Positions 37,659 to 47,260 are shown, counted from the stretch's first letter. The stretch is 64,000 bases of DNA from Pontibacter ruber (GCF_023630205.1 NZ_JALPRR010000003.1:248001-312000), one strand, 5' to 3'. The notes: generated from the sequence alone by a model not told the origin. Made by a program: numbers and translations.

Positions 37659-39884
37659 ATGGCAAAACTGATCATTGTATCGAACAGGCTTCCGGTTAAG
37701 CTCCAGGAGAAGGAGGGGAAGCTAACCTATAAGCCAAGCGAAGGCGGGTTGGCAACAGGCCTGGGGTCTATTTATAAAGAAGGCGACAACATTTGGATAG
37801 GGTGGCCCGGCATGGTTGTAGAGGATGCTGAAAAACAGCAGCAGATACACGAAGACCTGCACAAGGAGAGCATGCACCCTGTATTTCTGTCGGAAGCTGA
37901 GATCAAAGAGTTCTATGAAGGTTTCAGCAACGAGACCTTGTGGCCCACTTTCCACTATTTCAGCCAGTATGCCATATACGACCAGAACCTCTGGGAAACT
38001 TATGTGGAAGTAAATCAGAAGTTCTGCGACGAAGTGGTAGCACAGGCCGGCCCTGAAGACACCATCTGGGTACACGATTACCAGTTGCTGCTGCTGCCTT
38101 CCATGCTTCGCGAAAAGCTGCCTGATGCCACCATCGGCTTCTTCCTGCACATTCCGTTTCCGTCGTATGAGGTGTTCCGGCTGCTGCCCTGGCGCAAAGA
38201 GATACTCGAAGGCATGCTGGGTGCCGACTTGCTTGGCTACCATACCTACGACGACATGCGTCACTTCCTGAGCTCTGTGAACAGGATCATCGGTCATGGA
38301 AGTATGCACGGCTGGATCAATACCGGTTCGCGCTCGCTGCTGGTCGACTCGTTCCCGATGGGCATCGATTATGAAAAGTATGCAACCGTGGCAGGCTCGG
38401 ATGAAGTGAAAAAACGGGAAAATATTTACCGGGCCAATTTCAAAAATCAGAAAATCATACTTTCCATCGACCGCCTTGACTACTCCAAAGGCATTCCGCA
38501 GCGCCTGAAAGCGTTTGAAATGTTCCTGGAGCGGTACCCGGAGTTTCATGAAAAGGTAACGCTGGTGATGCTGGTAGTGCCTTCAAGGGATGCCGTGGAG
38601 AAGTATAAAGAGCTGAAGGAAGAGGTCGATGAGCTGGTAGGTCGTATCAACGGCAAATATAGCCACATCAACTGGAACCCGATCCAGTACTTCTACCGCT
38701 CGTACCCGCTCGAAACCCTTTCTGCCTTCTACCGCATGGCCGATGTGGCGCTGGTTACACCGATGCGCGACGGCATGAACCTGGTGTGCAAGGAGTACAT
38801 TGCCAGCAAGCTGGACCAGAAAGGAGTGTTGATACTGAGCGAAATGGCGGGTGCTTCCAAAGAGCTTTCAGAGGCCTTGCTCATCAACCCCAACGATATA
38901 AACCAATTGGTAGAGTCGCTGCACGCTGCCTTGGTAATGCCGGAAGAAGAGCAGGTGCAGCACATGCGTAACATGCAGGTTTCCCTGCGGCGCTACAACA
39001 TCCATCACTGGGTGAGCATGTTCATGGATCGCCTGGCATACGTTAAGATCAAGCAGCTGTCGCTTGCTACTTCGTACCTCGACGATGCTATTTACAAGGA
39101 ACTAAGCGACTCCTACAACACAGCCAGCTCGCGCCTCTTCTTCCTGGAGTATGACGGAGCGCTGGTAGATTACCAAGGGGCGCCGCTAAGGGCAGAGCCG
39201 GATAAGGATTTACTGGAACTGCTCGATACCCTGAGCAGCAGCCCGAAGAACAGGGTAGTGGTCGTAAGTTCGCGCGACAGAAATACCATGCAGGATTGGC
39301 TGGGCCACCTGAAAATAGACCTGATTGCCGAACACGGCGTCTGGATAAAGCAACTGGGAGCCGGCTGGCAAACCATGCTGAGCCTGATGGATGACTGGAA
39401 GAGCGACATCCGCCTGATCATGGACTTGTATGTAGACCGTACACCGGGATCTTTTATCGAAGAGAAGGAGTACTCGCTGGTTTGGCATTACCGGAAAGTG
39501 GAGACCGGCCTTGGCGAGCTGCGTGCCCGGGAACTAGTGAGCCACCTGAACTTCCTGTCGACTAACAGCGACCTGCAGGTGATTGACGGGCAGATGGCTG
39601 TGGAGATAAAGGCACAGGAGGTAAACAAAGGCAAGGCTACCAACCACTGGCTCAGCACGTATCCGCACGATTTTATACTTGCTGTCGGAGACGACTGGGG
39701 AGATGAAGACATCTTCAAGGCCATGCCGCGCGATGCGTATACGGTGAAGATCGGCAACTCTTACTCTGTGGCAAAGTACCACCTGGATTCCTGTTCGGAA
39801 GTACGCCGCCTGCTCAACAGACTGGTAGAGCCTGAAAAGAAAGAAAGAACACAGGAGGAAATCAACCTGGGGAAAAAGGCCTAA
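37659..39884 (+). CDS. Trehalose-6-phosphate synthase fused to a degenerate trehalose-phosphatase domain
   Basis: A 741-residue fusion. Residues about 1-465 are GT20 OtsA, making trehalose 6-phosphate from UDP-glucose and glucose 6-phosphate: [59 protein letters not shown]. Residues about 490-735 match the OtsB HAD phosphatase. Motif I, normally DYDGT, reads EYDGA: the nucleophile is Glu497 instead of Asp and the Thr is Ala501. Motifs II (VVVSSRDR), III (Lys in [12 protein letters not shown]) and IV ([10 protein letters not shown]) persist. Similar losses mark non-catalytic TPP domains of eukaryotic TPS proteins, so the phosphatase part may be inactive or regulatory. Confidence 0.93.
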   Translation: MAKLIIVSNRLPVKLQEKEGKLTYKPSEGGLATGLGSIYKEGDNIWIGWPGMVVEDAEKQQQIHEDLHKESMHPVFLSEAEIKEFYEGFSNETLWPTFHYFSQYAIYDQNLWETYVEVNQKFCDEVVAQAGPEDTIWVHDYQLLLLPSMLREKLPDATIGFFLHIPFPSYEVFRLLPWRKEILEGMLGADLLGYHTYDDMRHFLSSVNRIIGHGSMHGWINTGSRSLLVDSFPMGIDYEKYATVAGSDEVKKRENIYRANFKNQKIILSIDRLDYSKGIPQRLKAFEMFLERYPEFHEKVTLVMLVVPSRDAVEKYKELKEEVDELVGRINGKYSHINWNPIQYFYRSYPLETLSAFYRMADVALVTPMRDGMNLVCKEYIASKLDQKGVLILSEMAGASKELSEALLINPNDINQLVESLHAALVMPEEEQVQHMRNMQVSLRRYNIHHWVSMFMDRLAYVKIKQLSLATSYLDDAIYKELSDSYNTASSRLFFLEYDGALVDYQGAPLRAEPDKDLLELLDTLSSSPKNRVVVVSSRDRNTMQDWLGHLKIDLIAEHGVWIKQLGAGWQTMLSLMDDWKSDIRLIMDLYVDRTPGSFIEEKEYSLVWHYRKVETGLGELRARELVSHLNFLSTNSDLQVIDGQMAVEIKAQEVNKGKATNHWLSTYPHDFILAVGDDWGDEDIFKAMPRDAYTVKIGNSYSVAKYHLDSCSEVRRLLNRLVEPEKKERTQEEINLGKKA

Positions 39885-39907
39885 AGTATGAACTTAAAGT
39901 ATAAACC

Positions 39908-39956
39908 ATAAATGAAAAGGCCCCTGCTACTCATTAGCAGGGGCCTTTTCATTTAT
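39908..39956. terminator. Bidirectional terminator between the OtsAB gene and xseB
   Basis: A perfect 21-bp stem (39908-39928 with 39936-39956) and a 7-nt loop, with A/T tracts at both feet, between convergent genes. An AAGTATAAA copy lies just before it. Confidence 0.93.
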
Positions 39957-39964
39957 CAAAGTGT

Positions 39965-40234
39965 CTAAAAAAGCTTACCGTTACCCTGCGGATTCCGGTC
40001 GTCGGTTGGCTGCGACTTCTGAGGAGGTTCGCAGTTCTCCTCGTTGAATACCTGGTTGATGGCATTCTCGGCACTGCGCAGCTTGTCTTTGCAGAGCTTG
40101 ATGAGTTGGGAGGAACGCTGTACTTTCTGGGTGAGCTCGTCAACGTCGACGGCGTCGTTCTCAATGGCGCGCAGAATCTCGTCCAATTCCTGAACGGCCT
40201 CGCGGTAAGTCATGCTGTTGATATCTTTATTCAT
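39965..40234 (-). CDS. xseB: Exodeoxyribonuclease VII small subunit
   Basis: An 89-residue small subunit that packs on XseA and is needed for single-strand exonuclease activity. The XseB signature MTYREAVQELDEILRAIEN is at about 8-26, followed by VDVDELTQKVQRSSQLIKLCKDKL. The length is usual for the family. The start overlaps the xseA stop by 8 nt, as expected for this operon, and it ends at the bidirectional terminator. Confidence 0.95.
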   Translation of the reverse strand: MNKDINSMTYREAVQELDEILRAIENDAVDVDELTQKVQRSSQLIKLCKDKLRSAENAINQVFNEENCEPPQKSQPTDDRNPQGNGKLF

Positions 40235-41792
40235 TGTTTTCGTCTTTATTTACAATCAGGCTGTGGAGGGTACCGTCCTTGAGCCTGGTTTCTACTACAT
40301 CTCCTGTTTTTACTTCTCCTATACTTTTAATGATCTTCCCGTTCAGCAAGGTAAGGGTATAACCCCGTAGCAGCAGCCTTTCCGGATCATTGGCTTTGAT
40401 GCTCATGTCAAGCAGACTGATGCGGTGCGCCTCTGTCTGCAGCTTTTGCCGGGTGCAGTAGGCTACTTTATCTTTCCGCTGCACAAACTGCAGCTGTGTT
40501 CTTTTCAGCTTGTCTTTGGCTTCTGTTTCGATGCAGTGCACCAGCTTGTTCAGGTCGTGCTCTTTCATGTGCAGCCAGCGCTGGCCTATGCCCTCCACAC
40601 ACACCGACTGCTCGCTCAAACGCCTTTCGCGCTCGTGCAGCATGTCTTTGGTCGAGGACTTTATATCCCGCTCCAGGTCGCTTACCAGGTGCTTCTGGTT
40701 GTCCAGGAAAGACTTTGGCTTGAGTAGTAACGCCCGTGAGAGCAGCTCCAGTTTCTCTTTCCGGCCCTGCAGGTGCTCGTTTGTCAGGTTCGAAAGTTTC
40801 AGGCTTTGGCGCTCAAGCCGGTCACCGGTTAGTTTTATCTGTTGTGTCGAAAACATCCGGATGCTATCGAACAGGCTTTCTGCATATTCTTCTGCTGCCC
40901 TGGATTTGTCTACGATAAAGTTAGCAACCGCTGTTGGTGTTTTCAGGCGGGTGTGCGCTACCAGGTCAGCTATACTTTCGTCGCGCTCGTGGCCAATGCC
41001 CGTAAGCACCGGCAGCGGTGAATACCCGATAGAGGAGGCTACCGCATAGTCATCAAAGCAACTCAGGTCGGTTTGAGAGCCTCCGCCACGGATCAGCACA
41101 ATGGCATCAAAGTGCTCTTTATACTTTGCCACCAGCTCCATCGCCCGTTCTATTGATGCCGGAGCCTCGTTACCCTGAACAGTAGCTGGTACAAGCCGGG
41201 TGCTGAAGGTGTAGCCAAACGCATTGTTTTCCAGTTGGTGGATGAAGTCCTGGTAACCGGCTGCCGTAGCAGAAGAAATAACGGCCAGGCGCTGCAGTAC
41301 GGGTGGCAGTTCCAGCTCTTTGTTAGCAGTAAGCAAGCCTTCTGCTTCCAGTCGCTTAAGCGTTTCCTGCCGCTGACGTGCCAGGTCGCCGATGGTATAG
41401 TTCGGGTCGATGTTGACGATATCGAGGCTCAGGCCATACAGCTCGTGAAAGCGCACATTGGCTTGAAAGAGGATCTTCAGGCCTGCCTTCAGTGGCTGTC
41501 CGGTTTTATCCTCGAAGTAGCGGCCCAGCATCTGGTAACGCGTGCTCCAGATCGTGGCTCTGGCCTGTGCCAGCATCTGACCGCGTGGATCGTCGCCTTT
41601 GTCTACCAGGTTCAGGTAGCAATGGCCTTTGCGCCGGTCCGGCGACACCTGCGCGATCTCGGCCACAACCCAATAGCTCTCCGGAAACGCCACTTCCAAC
41701 TCTTCGCGAATCTGCTGGTGCAGCTCAAAGAGGGAAAGCGGAGCATGAAACTCCTCGTAAACGGTGGTTTGTCTGAAAAATAATTGAGCCAT
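40227..41792 (-). CDS. xseA: Exodeoxyribonuclease VII large subunit
   Basis: Catalytic subunit of ExoVII, degrading single-stranded DNA from both ends during repair. The ATG at 41792 gives 521 residues, longer than E. coli XseA (about 456), mainly through an extended coiled-coil region at about 300-450. An OB-fold domain comes first (SLFELHQQIREELEVAFPESYWVVAEIAQ), then the core with VISSATAAGYQDF, LIRGGGSQTDLSCFDDY, GIGHERDESIAD and HTRLKTPTAVANF. A C-terminal ERLLLRGYTLTLLNGKII follows. It is operonic with xseB. Confidence 0.95.
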   Translation of the reverse strand: MAQLFFRQTTVYEEFHAPLSLFELHQQIREELEVAFPESYWVVAEIAQVSPDRRKGHCYLNLVDKGDDPRGQMLAQARATIWSTRYQMLGRYFEDKTGQPLKAGLKILFQANVRFHELYGLSLDIVNIDPNYTIGDLARQRQETLKRLEAEGLLTANKELELPPVLQRLAVISSATAAGYQDFIHQLENNAFGYTFSTRLVPATVQGNEAPASIERAMELVAKYKEHFDAIVLIRGGGSQTDLSCFDDYAVASSIGYSPLPVLTGIGHERDESIADLVAHTRLKTPTAVANFIVDKSRAAEEYAESLFDSIRMFSTQQIKLTGDRLERQSLKLSNLTNEHLQGRKEKLELLSRALLLKPKSFLDNQKHLVSDLERDIKSSTKDMLHERERRLSEQSVCVEGIGQRWLHMKEHDLNKLVHCIETEAKDKLKRTQLQFVQRKDKVAYCTRQKLQTEAHRISLLDMSIKANDPERLLLRGYTLTLLNGKIIKSIGEVKTGDVVETRLKDGTLHSLIVNKDENNE

Positions 41793-42032
41793 GCGCAGGG
41801 TAATCAAACTAATCCCGAAGGTAAAAATTTTTAGGCAAAGCGTGTTGAGGAAATTAGGAATTAGAAATTATGAATTATGAATGGAGTGATCCTCATACCG
41901 GCGCTCTCTTAAAACAAGGGAGATCTGAATCCGCTAAAGTATAAACCCGCCCTAACCCCTTAGAGGAGGGGAGTAGGCCTTTGCTAGTTAACTAGTGCAT
42001 GTTTCATCGTTGCTGTTATCCAACCACCCCTG

Positions 42033-42054
42033 CCCCTCCTTGTCTAAGGAGGGG
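42033..42054. repeat. CCCCTCCTT...AAGGAGGGG hairpin element
   Basis: A 9-bp perfect inverted repeat with a GTCT loop. A second, imperfect copy in the opposite orientation lies about 80 bp to the left (CCCCTTAGAGGAGGGG region), suggesting a paired mobile or REP-like element. Confidence 0.7.
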
Positions 42055-42109
42055 AGCTTGGCTGTTGCTTCTTCCCAAGTAGAAGTTTCATTGCTGCAGG
42101 TATCGCGCT

Positions 42110-42127
42110 GACAGGTCGCGACCTGTC
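42110..42127. repeat. Perfect 18-bp palindrome
   Basis: GACAGGTCGCGACCTGTC, followed by CCTACAA. A perfect uninterrupted palindrome, likely the core of a short intergenic repeat. It could also be a dimeric protein-binding site. Confidence 0.65.
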
Positions 42128-42187
42128 CCTACAAATGGTTCCGGTTGCATAGCTGCTTACGAAGCAGTGTCATTTCCAGTCCTTGGG

Positions 42188-42305
42188 TGGGGGTAGGGGC
42201 CCTCTTTAAAGAGCGCCTTCTGGGTTTCCGGTGCCACGACAGTGGCAGCCGTTAGGCAGGAAAGCTAGACAGCGCGATGCCCTTCATCGAGGGCCCCTAC
42301 CCCCA
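42188..42305. repeat. 118-bp element bounded by 17-bp perfect inverted repeats
   Basis: TGGGGGTAGGGGCCCTC at 42188-42204 is repeated exactly inverted at 42289-42305. The size and ends fit a MITE- or REP-like element. I did not identify a clear target-site duplication. Confidence 0.7.
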
Positions 42306-42471
42306 GGACGAGGCCCCGCGGCCGTGAGCGCACCAAAAGTAGCTATGAAACTATAGGCAAGTAAGACTGAGGATAGAAAGTAGCTACGATAGCAAAGGCT
42401 TGTTAGAAGCAAGTATAAGCTTCAGCTAAGGAACTGTAGCAGATTTATCACTCTGCTCGAAATGACAAACG

Positions 42472-43950
42472 CTATTTCAACCCTTCAATAATCTTCATCA
42501 CATTCTCCTGCCATTGCTGTTTCTCCAGGACAACCGGCGGTGCGGCTCGCTCCAGGCAATCTACAGCAGGGCAGCGTTCGCAGGTTTCGTTTACCAGGCG
42601 GCGTAAGATGGCCGGATCATTTAAGAATTTGATCTTGCGCTGTAGATTTTCATTCAGGAGCAGGCCTATACTTACTGTTCCGTTCAGTTGTTCGGCCGGC
42701 TTTGCCAGTGCCAGTACCAGGTACTCGTTGGTGGAGTTGATATAAGACGAACGCTGAATGCCTATGATGGGCTGGTCCATGTTCCCGCTGGTTTTTTGCT
42801 TTTCAACCTCTTCAAAGAGCGTAAGGGAAATCCAGCGGCGGCAGTAATGCTCGTTCAGAAAAGAAGCGTGTGGGTTGTGAAGGCCAGAAAGGTGCAGTTC
42901 TTTGGTCAGGGAATACGCGTCAAAGGCCGGATCGTGGTGGAAACGCAGGAAAAACAGCTGCCGGATATTAAAGAAACGCGGCAGGAGAGACGTCATGCGG
43001 TGAAGCAGCGTTTCCGGTGATGTGTTATAGTTCTCCATGATCTGCAGCAGGCGCTGCGGGTTCCAGGTTGGTTCGTTAAAGAACAACTGGATGTCCTGCA
43101 CCAGGCGGTCGCGGTTCAATAGCAGGGCACCGGCAAAGTAAGAAGCTTTAAAGTTGTTCAGCACCTCTTCAAAAGATCCCACCCGCACCCAGGTAGAAGT
43201 ATAAGGCCGGTCGTGCAGCTGCAGAAACTGAAAACCTAATTCACGGGCCAGGGCGAACGTACGCTGCTGTTCTGTCAGAGTAGGGTTCAGCAGCAGGCGC
43301 GGAGTAGCTCCTGTTACCAGTACTGTCCGTAACGGAGCCAGTTCGTGTACGTGCTGAATTGTCTCTGTTTCAATTTTTATGTTAAATGAAGTTTGCAGTA
43401 CCTGTGCCAGTTGCTCATAAGTAGGCGTCTGCTCGGGGTTCAGCTGGAACTGTTCCATAAACCGCTCTACTTCCACCTCCAGCTCCTCAAAATAATTATC
43501 GTGCAGTTCCTGGTAGGAGCGGAGTGCTGAAAAGTAAAATTGCTCCACGCGCAGGTCGAAAGCGCGCGAAATTTCCAGAAGCGTGTTGATGAAAGCACTG
43601 AGTTTAGCTGGAGCAGTGGCAAACAGGTCGAGCAGGCGGCTGATGTCCAGACCAAAATGTTCCAGCGGCAACTCTTTCAGGATGTTGGAACGTAGCAGCT
43701 CTCCCACAGGCTGAAGTCGCTTTGAAAGTTGCAGCGATACCAGGTAGTCATAGGTAACCCCTAAAGCATCTGCAATCACAGCTATCTTGCTTGGCTTCGG
43801 GTGCTTTTTCCCTTTCTCTATCTCGTTCAGGTACGAAACAGAAATATCTGTAGCAGTGGCAAGATCTGTTAAGGATATATCTTTTTCCAGGCGGAGCTGC
43901 TTGATTTTCAGGCCTAAAATGATCCGGATGACATCTTCTTCTAACCGCAT
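42472..43950 (-). CDS. XRE-family regulator of the RamB/ScfR (short-chain fatty acyl) type
   Basis: A 492-residue regulator. An N-terminal Cro/C1 helix-turn-helix (about 12-68; LTDLATATDISVSYLNEIEKGK, KIAVIADALGV) is followed by a long middle with an IrrE/ImmA-like segment (about 190-290, TFALARELGFQFLQL). A C-terminal DUF2083-type region bears a Cys cluster, CERCPAVDC, near 458-466. RamB/ScfR proteins sense acyl-CoA or acetate status and control glyoxylate and propionate genes. It is divergent from aceB-aceA, the expected targets, across a spacer containing a palindrome (44022-44045). It probably also regulates itself. Confidence 0.85.
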   Translation of the reverse strand: MRLEEDVIRIILGLKIKQLRLEKDISLTDLATATDISVSYLNEIEKGKKHPKPSKIAVIADALGVTYDYLVSLQLSKRLQPVGELLRSNILKELPLEHFGLDISRLLDLFATAPAKLSAFINTLLEISRAFDLRVEQFYFSALRSYQELHDNYFEELEVEVERFMEQFQLNPEQTPTYEQLAQVLQTSFNIKIETETIQHVHELAPLRTVLVTGATPRLLLNPTLTEQQRTFALARELGFQFLQLHDRPYTSTWVRVGSFEEVLNNFKASYFAGALLLNRDRLVQDIQLFFNEPTWNPQRLLQIMENYNTSPETLLHRMTSLLPRFFNIRQLFFLRFHHDPAFDAYSLTKELHLSGLHNPHASFLNEHYCRRWISLTLFEEVEKQKTSGNMDQPIIGIQRSSYINSTNEYLVLALAKPAEQLNGTVSIGLLLNENLQRKIKFLNDPAILRRLVNETCERCPAVDCLERAAPPVVLEKQQWQENVMKIIEGLK

Positions 43951-43988
43951 ACTTCTGTTTTTTATACTTCTACAACGAATAAAGTACC

Positions 43989-44010
43989 TTTTGCGATTAT
44001 TTCCTAAAAA
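43989..44010. promoter_or_regulatory. Degenerate second copy of the operator-like element
   Basis: TTTTGCGATTATTTCCTAAAAA resembles the nearby palindrome (TTTTAGCGA...TCGCTAAAAA) with a gap and mismatches. The two are about 32 bp apart, about three helical turns, as expected for cooperative binding. Confidence 0.4.
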
Positions 44011-44021
44011 CGTATAAAATA

Positions 44022-44045
44022 TTTTTAGCGAATTTTCGCTAAAAA
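44022..44045. promoter_or_regulatory. Palindromic operator candidate between the XRE regulator and aceB
   Basis: TTTTTAGCGA, a 4-nt centre (ATTT), then TCGCTAAAAA: perfect 10-bp arms. It lies 67 bp before aceB and 71 bp before the regulator start, so it is well placed to control both. The likely binder is the neighbouring XRE protein. Confidence 0.65.
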
Positions 44046-44112
44046 TGTAAACTGCGCGTATAAGTTGAAAAAGCAGCTAAAAGTATAGTATAACCGCTTA
44101 AAATTCAATGAT

Positions 44113-45711
44113 ATGTTAGTAGAGAGCACCACCGAAGTAAAAGGAACCCTTACCAATGAATTTAAAACTGTCCTTACACCTGAGGCGCTTGAGTTTCTGG
44201 AGATGCTTCATCAACGATTTGAAGCAAAGCGTGAGCAACTTTTGGCTGAGCGGGTAAAACGCCAGGAGCGCATCGATGCCGGCGAACTGCCTGATTTTCT
44301 GCCTGAATCTGCTGAGATCCGAAAAGGAAGCTGGAAAGTAGGTTCTATTCCGGAGGACCTGCAAATGAGACGGGTGGAAATAACAGGACCTGTTGACCGC
44401 AAAATGGTGATCAACGCACTGAACTCTGGGGCCAATGTGTTTATGGCCGACTTCGAGGATGCCAATTCACCTACCTGGGAAAACGTGGTGCAGGGGCAGA
44501 TCAACCTGCGCGATGCCATCCGACGCGACATTGATTTTACAGTGCAGAACGGCAAGACCTACCGCCTGAAAGAGCAAGTAGCCGTGCTGGTCGTGCGCCC
44601 AAGAGGCTGGCATTTGCCGGAGAAGCACCTGACCATAGGTGGCAAGGCGATATCCGCCTCGCTGTTCGATTTTGGTTTATACTTCTTCCATAATGCAAAA
44701 GAACTCATTGCCCGGGATACCGGTCCATACTTCTACCTGCCCAAGCTGGAGAGCCACCTGGAGGCGCGCCTCTGGAATGAAGTATTTGTGGCAGCGCAGG
44801 AAGCACTGGATATTCCGGTGGGTACCATCAAAGCCACTGTATTGATCGAAACCATACTGGCTGCATTCGAAATGGACGAGATCCTTTACGAGCTGCGTGA
44901 GCACATTGTGGGCCTGAATGCCGGCCGTTGGGACTACATCTTCAGCGCCATCAAGAAGTTCCGGAGCAAACCGGACGTATTGTTCCCGGACCGTACTGCC
45001 GTTACCATGCAGGTACCCTTTATGCGGGCCTATACCAACCTGCTGGTGCAGACCTGCCACAAGCGTGGCGCGCATGCCATGGGCGGTATGGCAGCCTTTA
45101 TCCCAAGCCGCCAGGACCCTGTTGTAAATAAAAATGCTTTTGAGAAAGTAGATGCCGACAAAGCTTTTGAAGCGAAGAATGGTTTCGACGGCACCTGGGT
45201 GGCGCACCCGGACCTGGTACCGGTAGCCAGAGCCGCTTTCGATAAGGTGCTGGGCGACAAACCACACCAGAAAGATGTACTGCGCGAAGAGGTGCAGGTA
45301 AAGGCAGCGGATCTGCTCAACTTCAAAATAGAAGGAGGCAAGATCACGGAAGCAGGCCTGCGGCTGAACATCAACGTGGGCATCATGTACCTGGGCAATT
45401 GGCTTTGCGGCACCGGTGCTGCTGCCATTCACAACCTTATGGAGGACGCTGCTACCGCCGAGATCTCCCGTGCACAGGTATGGCAGTGGCTGCACCAGGA
45501 AGGTACGCTTACCGATGACGGCCAGCCGATCACAGAAGAGCGTGTGCTGCAGCTGATCAAAGAAGAGACAGACAACATCCGGGAAGAAGTTGGCCTTGCT
45601 ACTTTCAAGAACTGTCACTTCGAGAAAGCTTCGCAGCTCTTCGCCGAGCTTGTGTTCAGTACCTGCTTTGTGGAATTCCTGACACTGCCCGCTTACAAGT
45701 ACATCGATTAA
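44113..45711 (+). CDS. aceB: Malate synthase A
   Basis: Condenses glyoxylate with acetyl-CoA to malate, the second step of the glyoxylate shunt. The 532-residue length fits the A isoform. Motifs: [37 protein letters not shown], and [15 protein letters not shown] with [15 protein letters not shown] (catalytic Arg and Glu region). [11 protein letters not shown] and [20 protein letters not shown] come further on. It is first in aceB-aceA; a stable hairpin lies between them. It is divergent from the XRE regulator. Confidence 0.97.
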   Translation: MLVESTTEVKGTLTNEFKTVLTPEALEFLEMLHQRFEAKREQLLAERVKRQERIDAGELPDFLPESAEIRKGSWKVGSIPEDLQMRRVEITGPVDRKMVINALNSGANVFMADFEDANSPTWENVVQGQINLRDAIRRDIDFTVQNGKTYRLKEQVAVLVVRPRGWHLPEKHLTIGGKAISASLFDFGLYFFHNAKELIARDTGPYFYLPKLESHLEARLWNEVFVAAQEALDIPVGTIKATVLIETILAAFEMDEILYELREHIVGLNAGRWDYIFSAIKKFRSKPDVLFPDRTAVTMQVPFMRAYTNLLVQTCHKRGAHAMGGMAAFIPSRQDPVVNKNAFEKVDADKAFEAKNGFDGTWVAHPDLVPVARAAFDKVLGDKPHQKDVLREEVQVKAADLLNFKIEGGKITEAGLRLNINVGIMYLGNWLCGTGAAAIHNLMEDAATAEISRAQVWQWLHQEGTLTDDGQPITEERVLQLIKEETDNIREEVGLATFKNCHFEKASQLFAELVFSTCFVEFLTLPAYKYID

Positions 45712-45715
45712 GAAA

Positions 45716-45770
45716 TAATAAGCCGTGAAGAATGGCTAATTCTTGATTGTACATTCTTCACGGCTTATTA
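45716..45770 (+). terminator. 19-bp hairpin between aceB and aceA
   Basis: TAATAAGCCGTGAAGAATG at 45716-45734 pairs perfectly with 45752-45770, with a 17-nt loop. There is no T run after it (CTCCC follows), so it may be a processing or attenuation hairpin rather than a full terminator. Confidence 0.65.
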
Positions 45771-45817
45771 CTCCCTGCTTAAATCATTTATCATCAATCA
45801 TTAATCATTCATTCGCC

Positions 45818-47098
45818 ATGAGCAAGCAAGATAGAATCAAACAGATCGAGAAGGATTGGATCGAAAACCCGCGCTGGAAAGGTATCATCAGAACGTATAG
45901 CGCCGAGGAAGTGGTAAAGCTGCAGGGCTCGGTAAAGATCGAGTACTCACTGGCCAAACAAGGTGCCGAAAAGCTATGGCGTTTGCTGAATTCAGAAGAT
46001 TACGTGGCTGGTCTGGGAGCTCTTACCGGTAATCAGGCAGTGCAGGAAGTGCAGGCCGGCCTGAACGCCATTTACCTGAGCGGCTGGCAGGTGGCAGCCG
46101 ATGCCAACCTGGCCGGGCACATGTACCCGGATCAGAGCCTTTACCCGGCTGACAGCGTACCGGCTGTGGTAAAAAAAATCAACAACGCCCTGCTGCGTGC
46201 CGACCAGATCCAGTCGGTAAACGGAGAAGGAGAAATAGACTGGATGGTGCCGATCGTGGCGGACGCGGAGGCTGGTTTTGGCGGTAACCTGAACGCTTTC
46301 GAACTGATGAAGATGATGATCGAGGCAGGAGCCTCCGGCGTGCACTTTGAAGACCAGTTATCATCTGCCAAGAAGTGCGGCCACCTGGGGGGTAAGGTAT
46401 TGGTGCCAACACAGGAGGCGATCAACAAGCTGATCGCTGCACGCCTTGCTACGGATGTGATGGGTGTGCCAACGATTGTAGTAGCCCGTACCGATGCCGA
46501 TGCCGCCAACCTGATCACCAGCGATATCGACCCGCGCGACCATGAGTTTATTATTCAGGGCGAGCGTACGAGCGAAGGATTTTACCGGGTGCGCAACGGC
46601 ATTGAGCAGGGTATAGCCAGAGGCTTGTCTTATGCGCCTTACGCCGACCTGATCTGGATGGAGACTTCGAACCCGGACCTGGAGTATGCCCGTCGGTTTG
46701 CCGAGGCCATCCATGCAGAGTATCCGGGCAAGCTGCTGGCTTATAACTGCTCTCCATCCTTTAACTGGGCAGCCAAACTGAGCGTGAAAGAAATGGAGAC
46801 CTTCCGCGAAGAGCTAGCCGCCATGGGCTACAAATTCCAGTTCATTACACTGGCCGGCTTCCACTCACTCAACACCAGTATGTTCGAATTGGCGAAGGCT
46901 TACAAAGAGCGCGGCATGGCCGGTTATTCTGAGCTGCAGGAACGGGAGTTTGCACTGGTAAAAGATGGCTTCAAGGCCGTAAAGCACCAGTCGTTTGTAG
47001 GCACCGGATACTTTGATGCGGTACAGAACACCGTTACTTCCGGGCAGGCTTCTACAGCTGCGCTGGTTGGCTCTACCGAAGAAGAGCAGTTCCATTAA
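45818..47098 (+). CDS. aceA: Isocitrate lyase
   Basis: Cleaves isocitrate to succinate and glyoxylate, the entry to the glyoxylate shunt for growth on acetate and fatty acids. I choose the ATG at 45818 ([14 protein letters not shown], the usual start); the frame is open 75 bp further upstream. The product is 426 residues. The catalytic motif KKCGH is present with Cys187. [26 protein letters not shown] binds metal and substrate, and later segments are VARTDADAA and [13 protein letters not shown]. It follows aceB by about 105 bp with a hairpin between. Confidence 0.97.
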   Translation: MSKQDRIKQIEKDWIENPRWKGIIRTYSAEEVVKLQGSVKIEYSLAKQGAEKLWRLLNSEDYVAGLGALTGNQAVQEVQAGLNAIYLSGWQVAADANLAGHMYPDQSLYPADSVPAVVKKINNALLRADQIQSVNGEGEIDWMVPIVADAEAGFGGNLNAFELMKMMIEAGASGVHFEDQLSSAKKCGHLGGKVLVPTQEAINKLIAARLATDVMGVPTIVVARTDADAANLITSDIDPRDHEFIIQGERTSEGFYRVRNGIEQGIARGLSYAPYADLIWMETSNPDLEYARRFAEAIHAEYPGKLLAYNCSPSFNWAAKLSVKEMETFREELAAMGYKFQFITLAGFHSLNTSMFELAKAYKERGMAGYSELQEREFALVKDGFKAVKHQSFVGTGYFDAVQNTVTSGQASTAALVGSTEEEQFH

Positions 47099-47125
47099 CA
47101 GGTAATTTCAGGAGTAATAGACATG

Positions 47126-47163
47126 CAACAGGGCCAGGCGTATACTTAAGCCTGGCCCTGTTG
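47126..47163 (+). terminator. aceA terminator with a TATACTT loop
   Basis: A 14-bp stem, CAACAGGGCCAGGC / GCCTGGCCCTGTTG. The 10-nt loop contains the word TATACTTA. It lies 28 bp past the aceA stop. Confidence 0.85.
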
Positions 47164-47207
47164 TTTAGTAGAGAGTATAACCCCGGAATGCTTTAAATCC
47201 CACCATC

Positions 47208-47244
47208 ATACTTTGGAACAAGCTACGAACTCGCACCAAAGTAT
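47208..47244. repeat. ATACTTTGG / CCAAAGTAT inverted pair
   Basis: 9-bp perfect arms separated by 19 nt in the spacer between convergent aceA and the CNNM-type gene. Another AAGTATAAATT copy lies immediately after it on the minus strand (about 47255-47262). Confidence 0.6.
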
Positions 47245-47260
47245 AGTCAGAATTTATACT

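Larger units (their letters stand above)
41808..42471. repeat. Repeat-rich non-coding spacer
   Basis: About 660 bp without a credible gene. Three separate inverted elements sit here (42033-42054, 42110-42127, 42188-42305). There is also a partial copy of the CCCCTCCTT/AAGGAGGGG element at about 41951-41973 and two AAGTATAA words (about 41938 and 42411). The sequence resembles stacked intergenic repeat elements (REP/MITE-like); no transposase gene is present. Confidence 0.7.

Noticed and set aside
40780..40800. A GGTTCGAAA stretch resembling a tRNA T-arm
   Set aside because: It lies in a conserved xseA coding region with no cloverleaf around it. No tRNA was found in the window.
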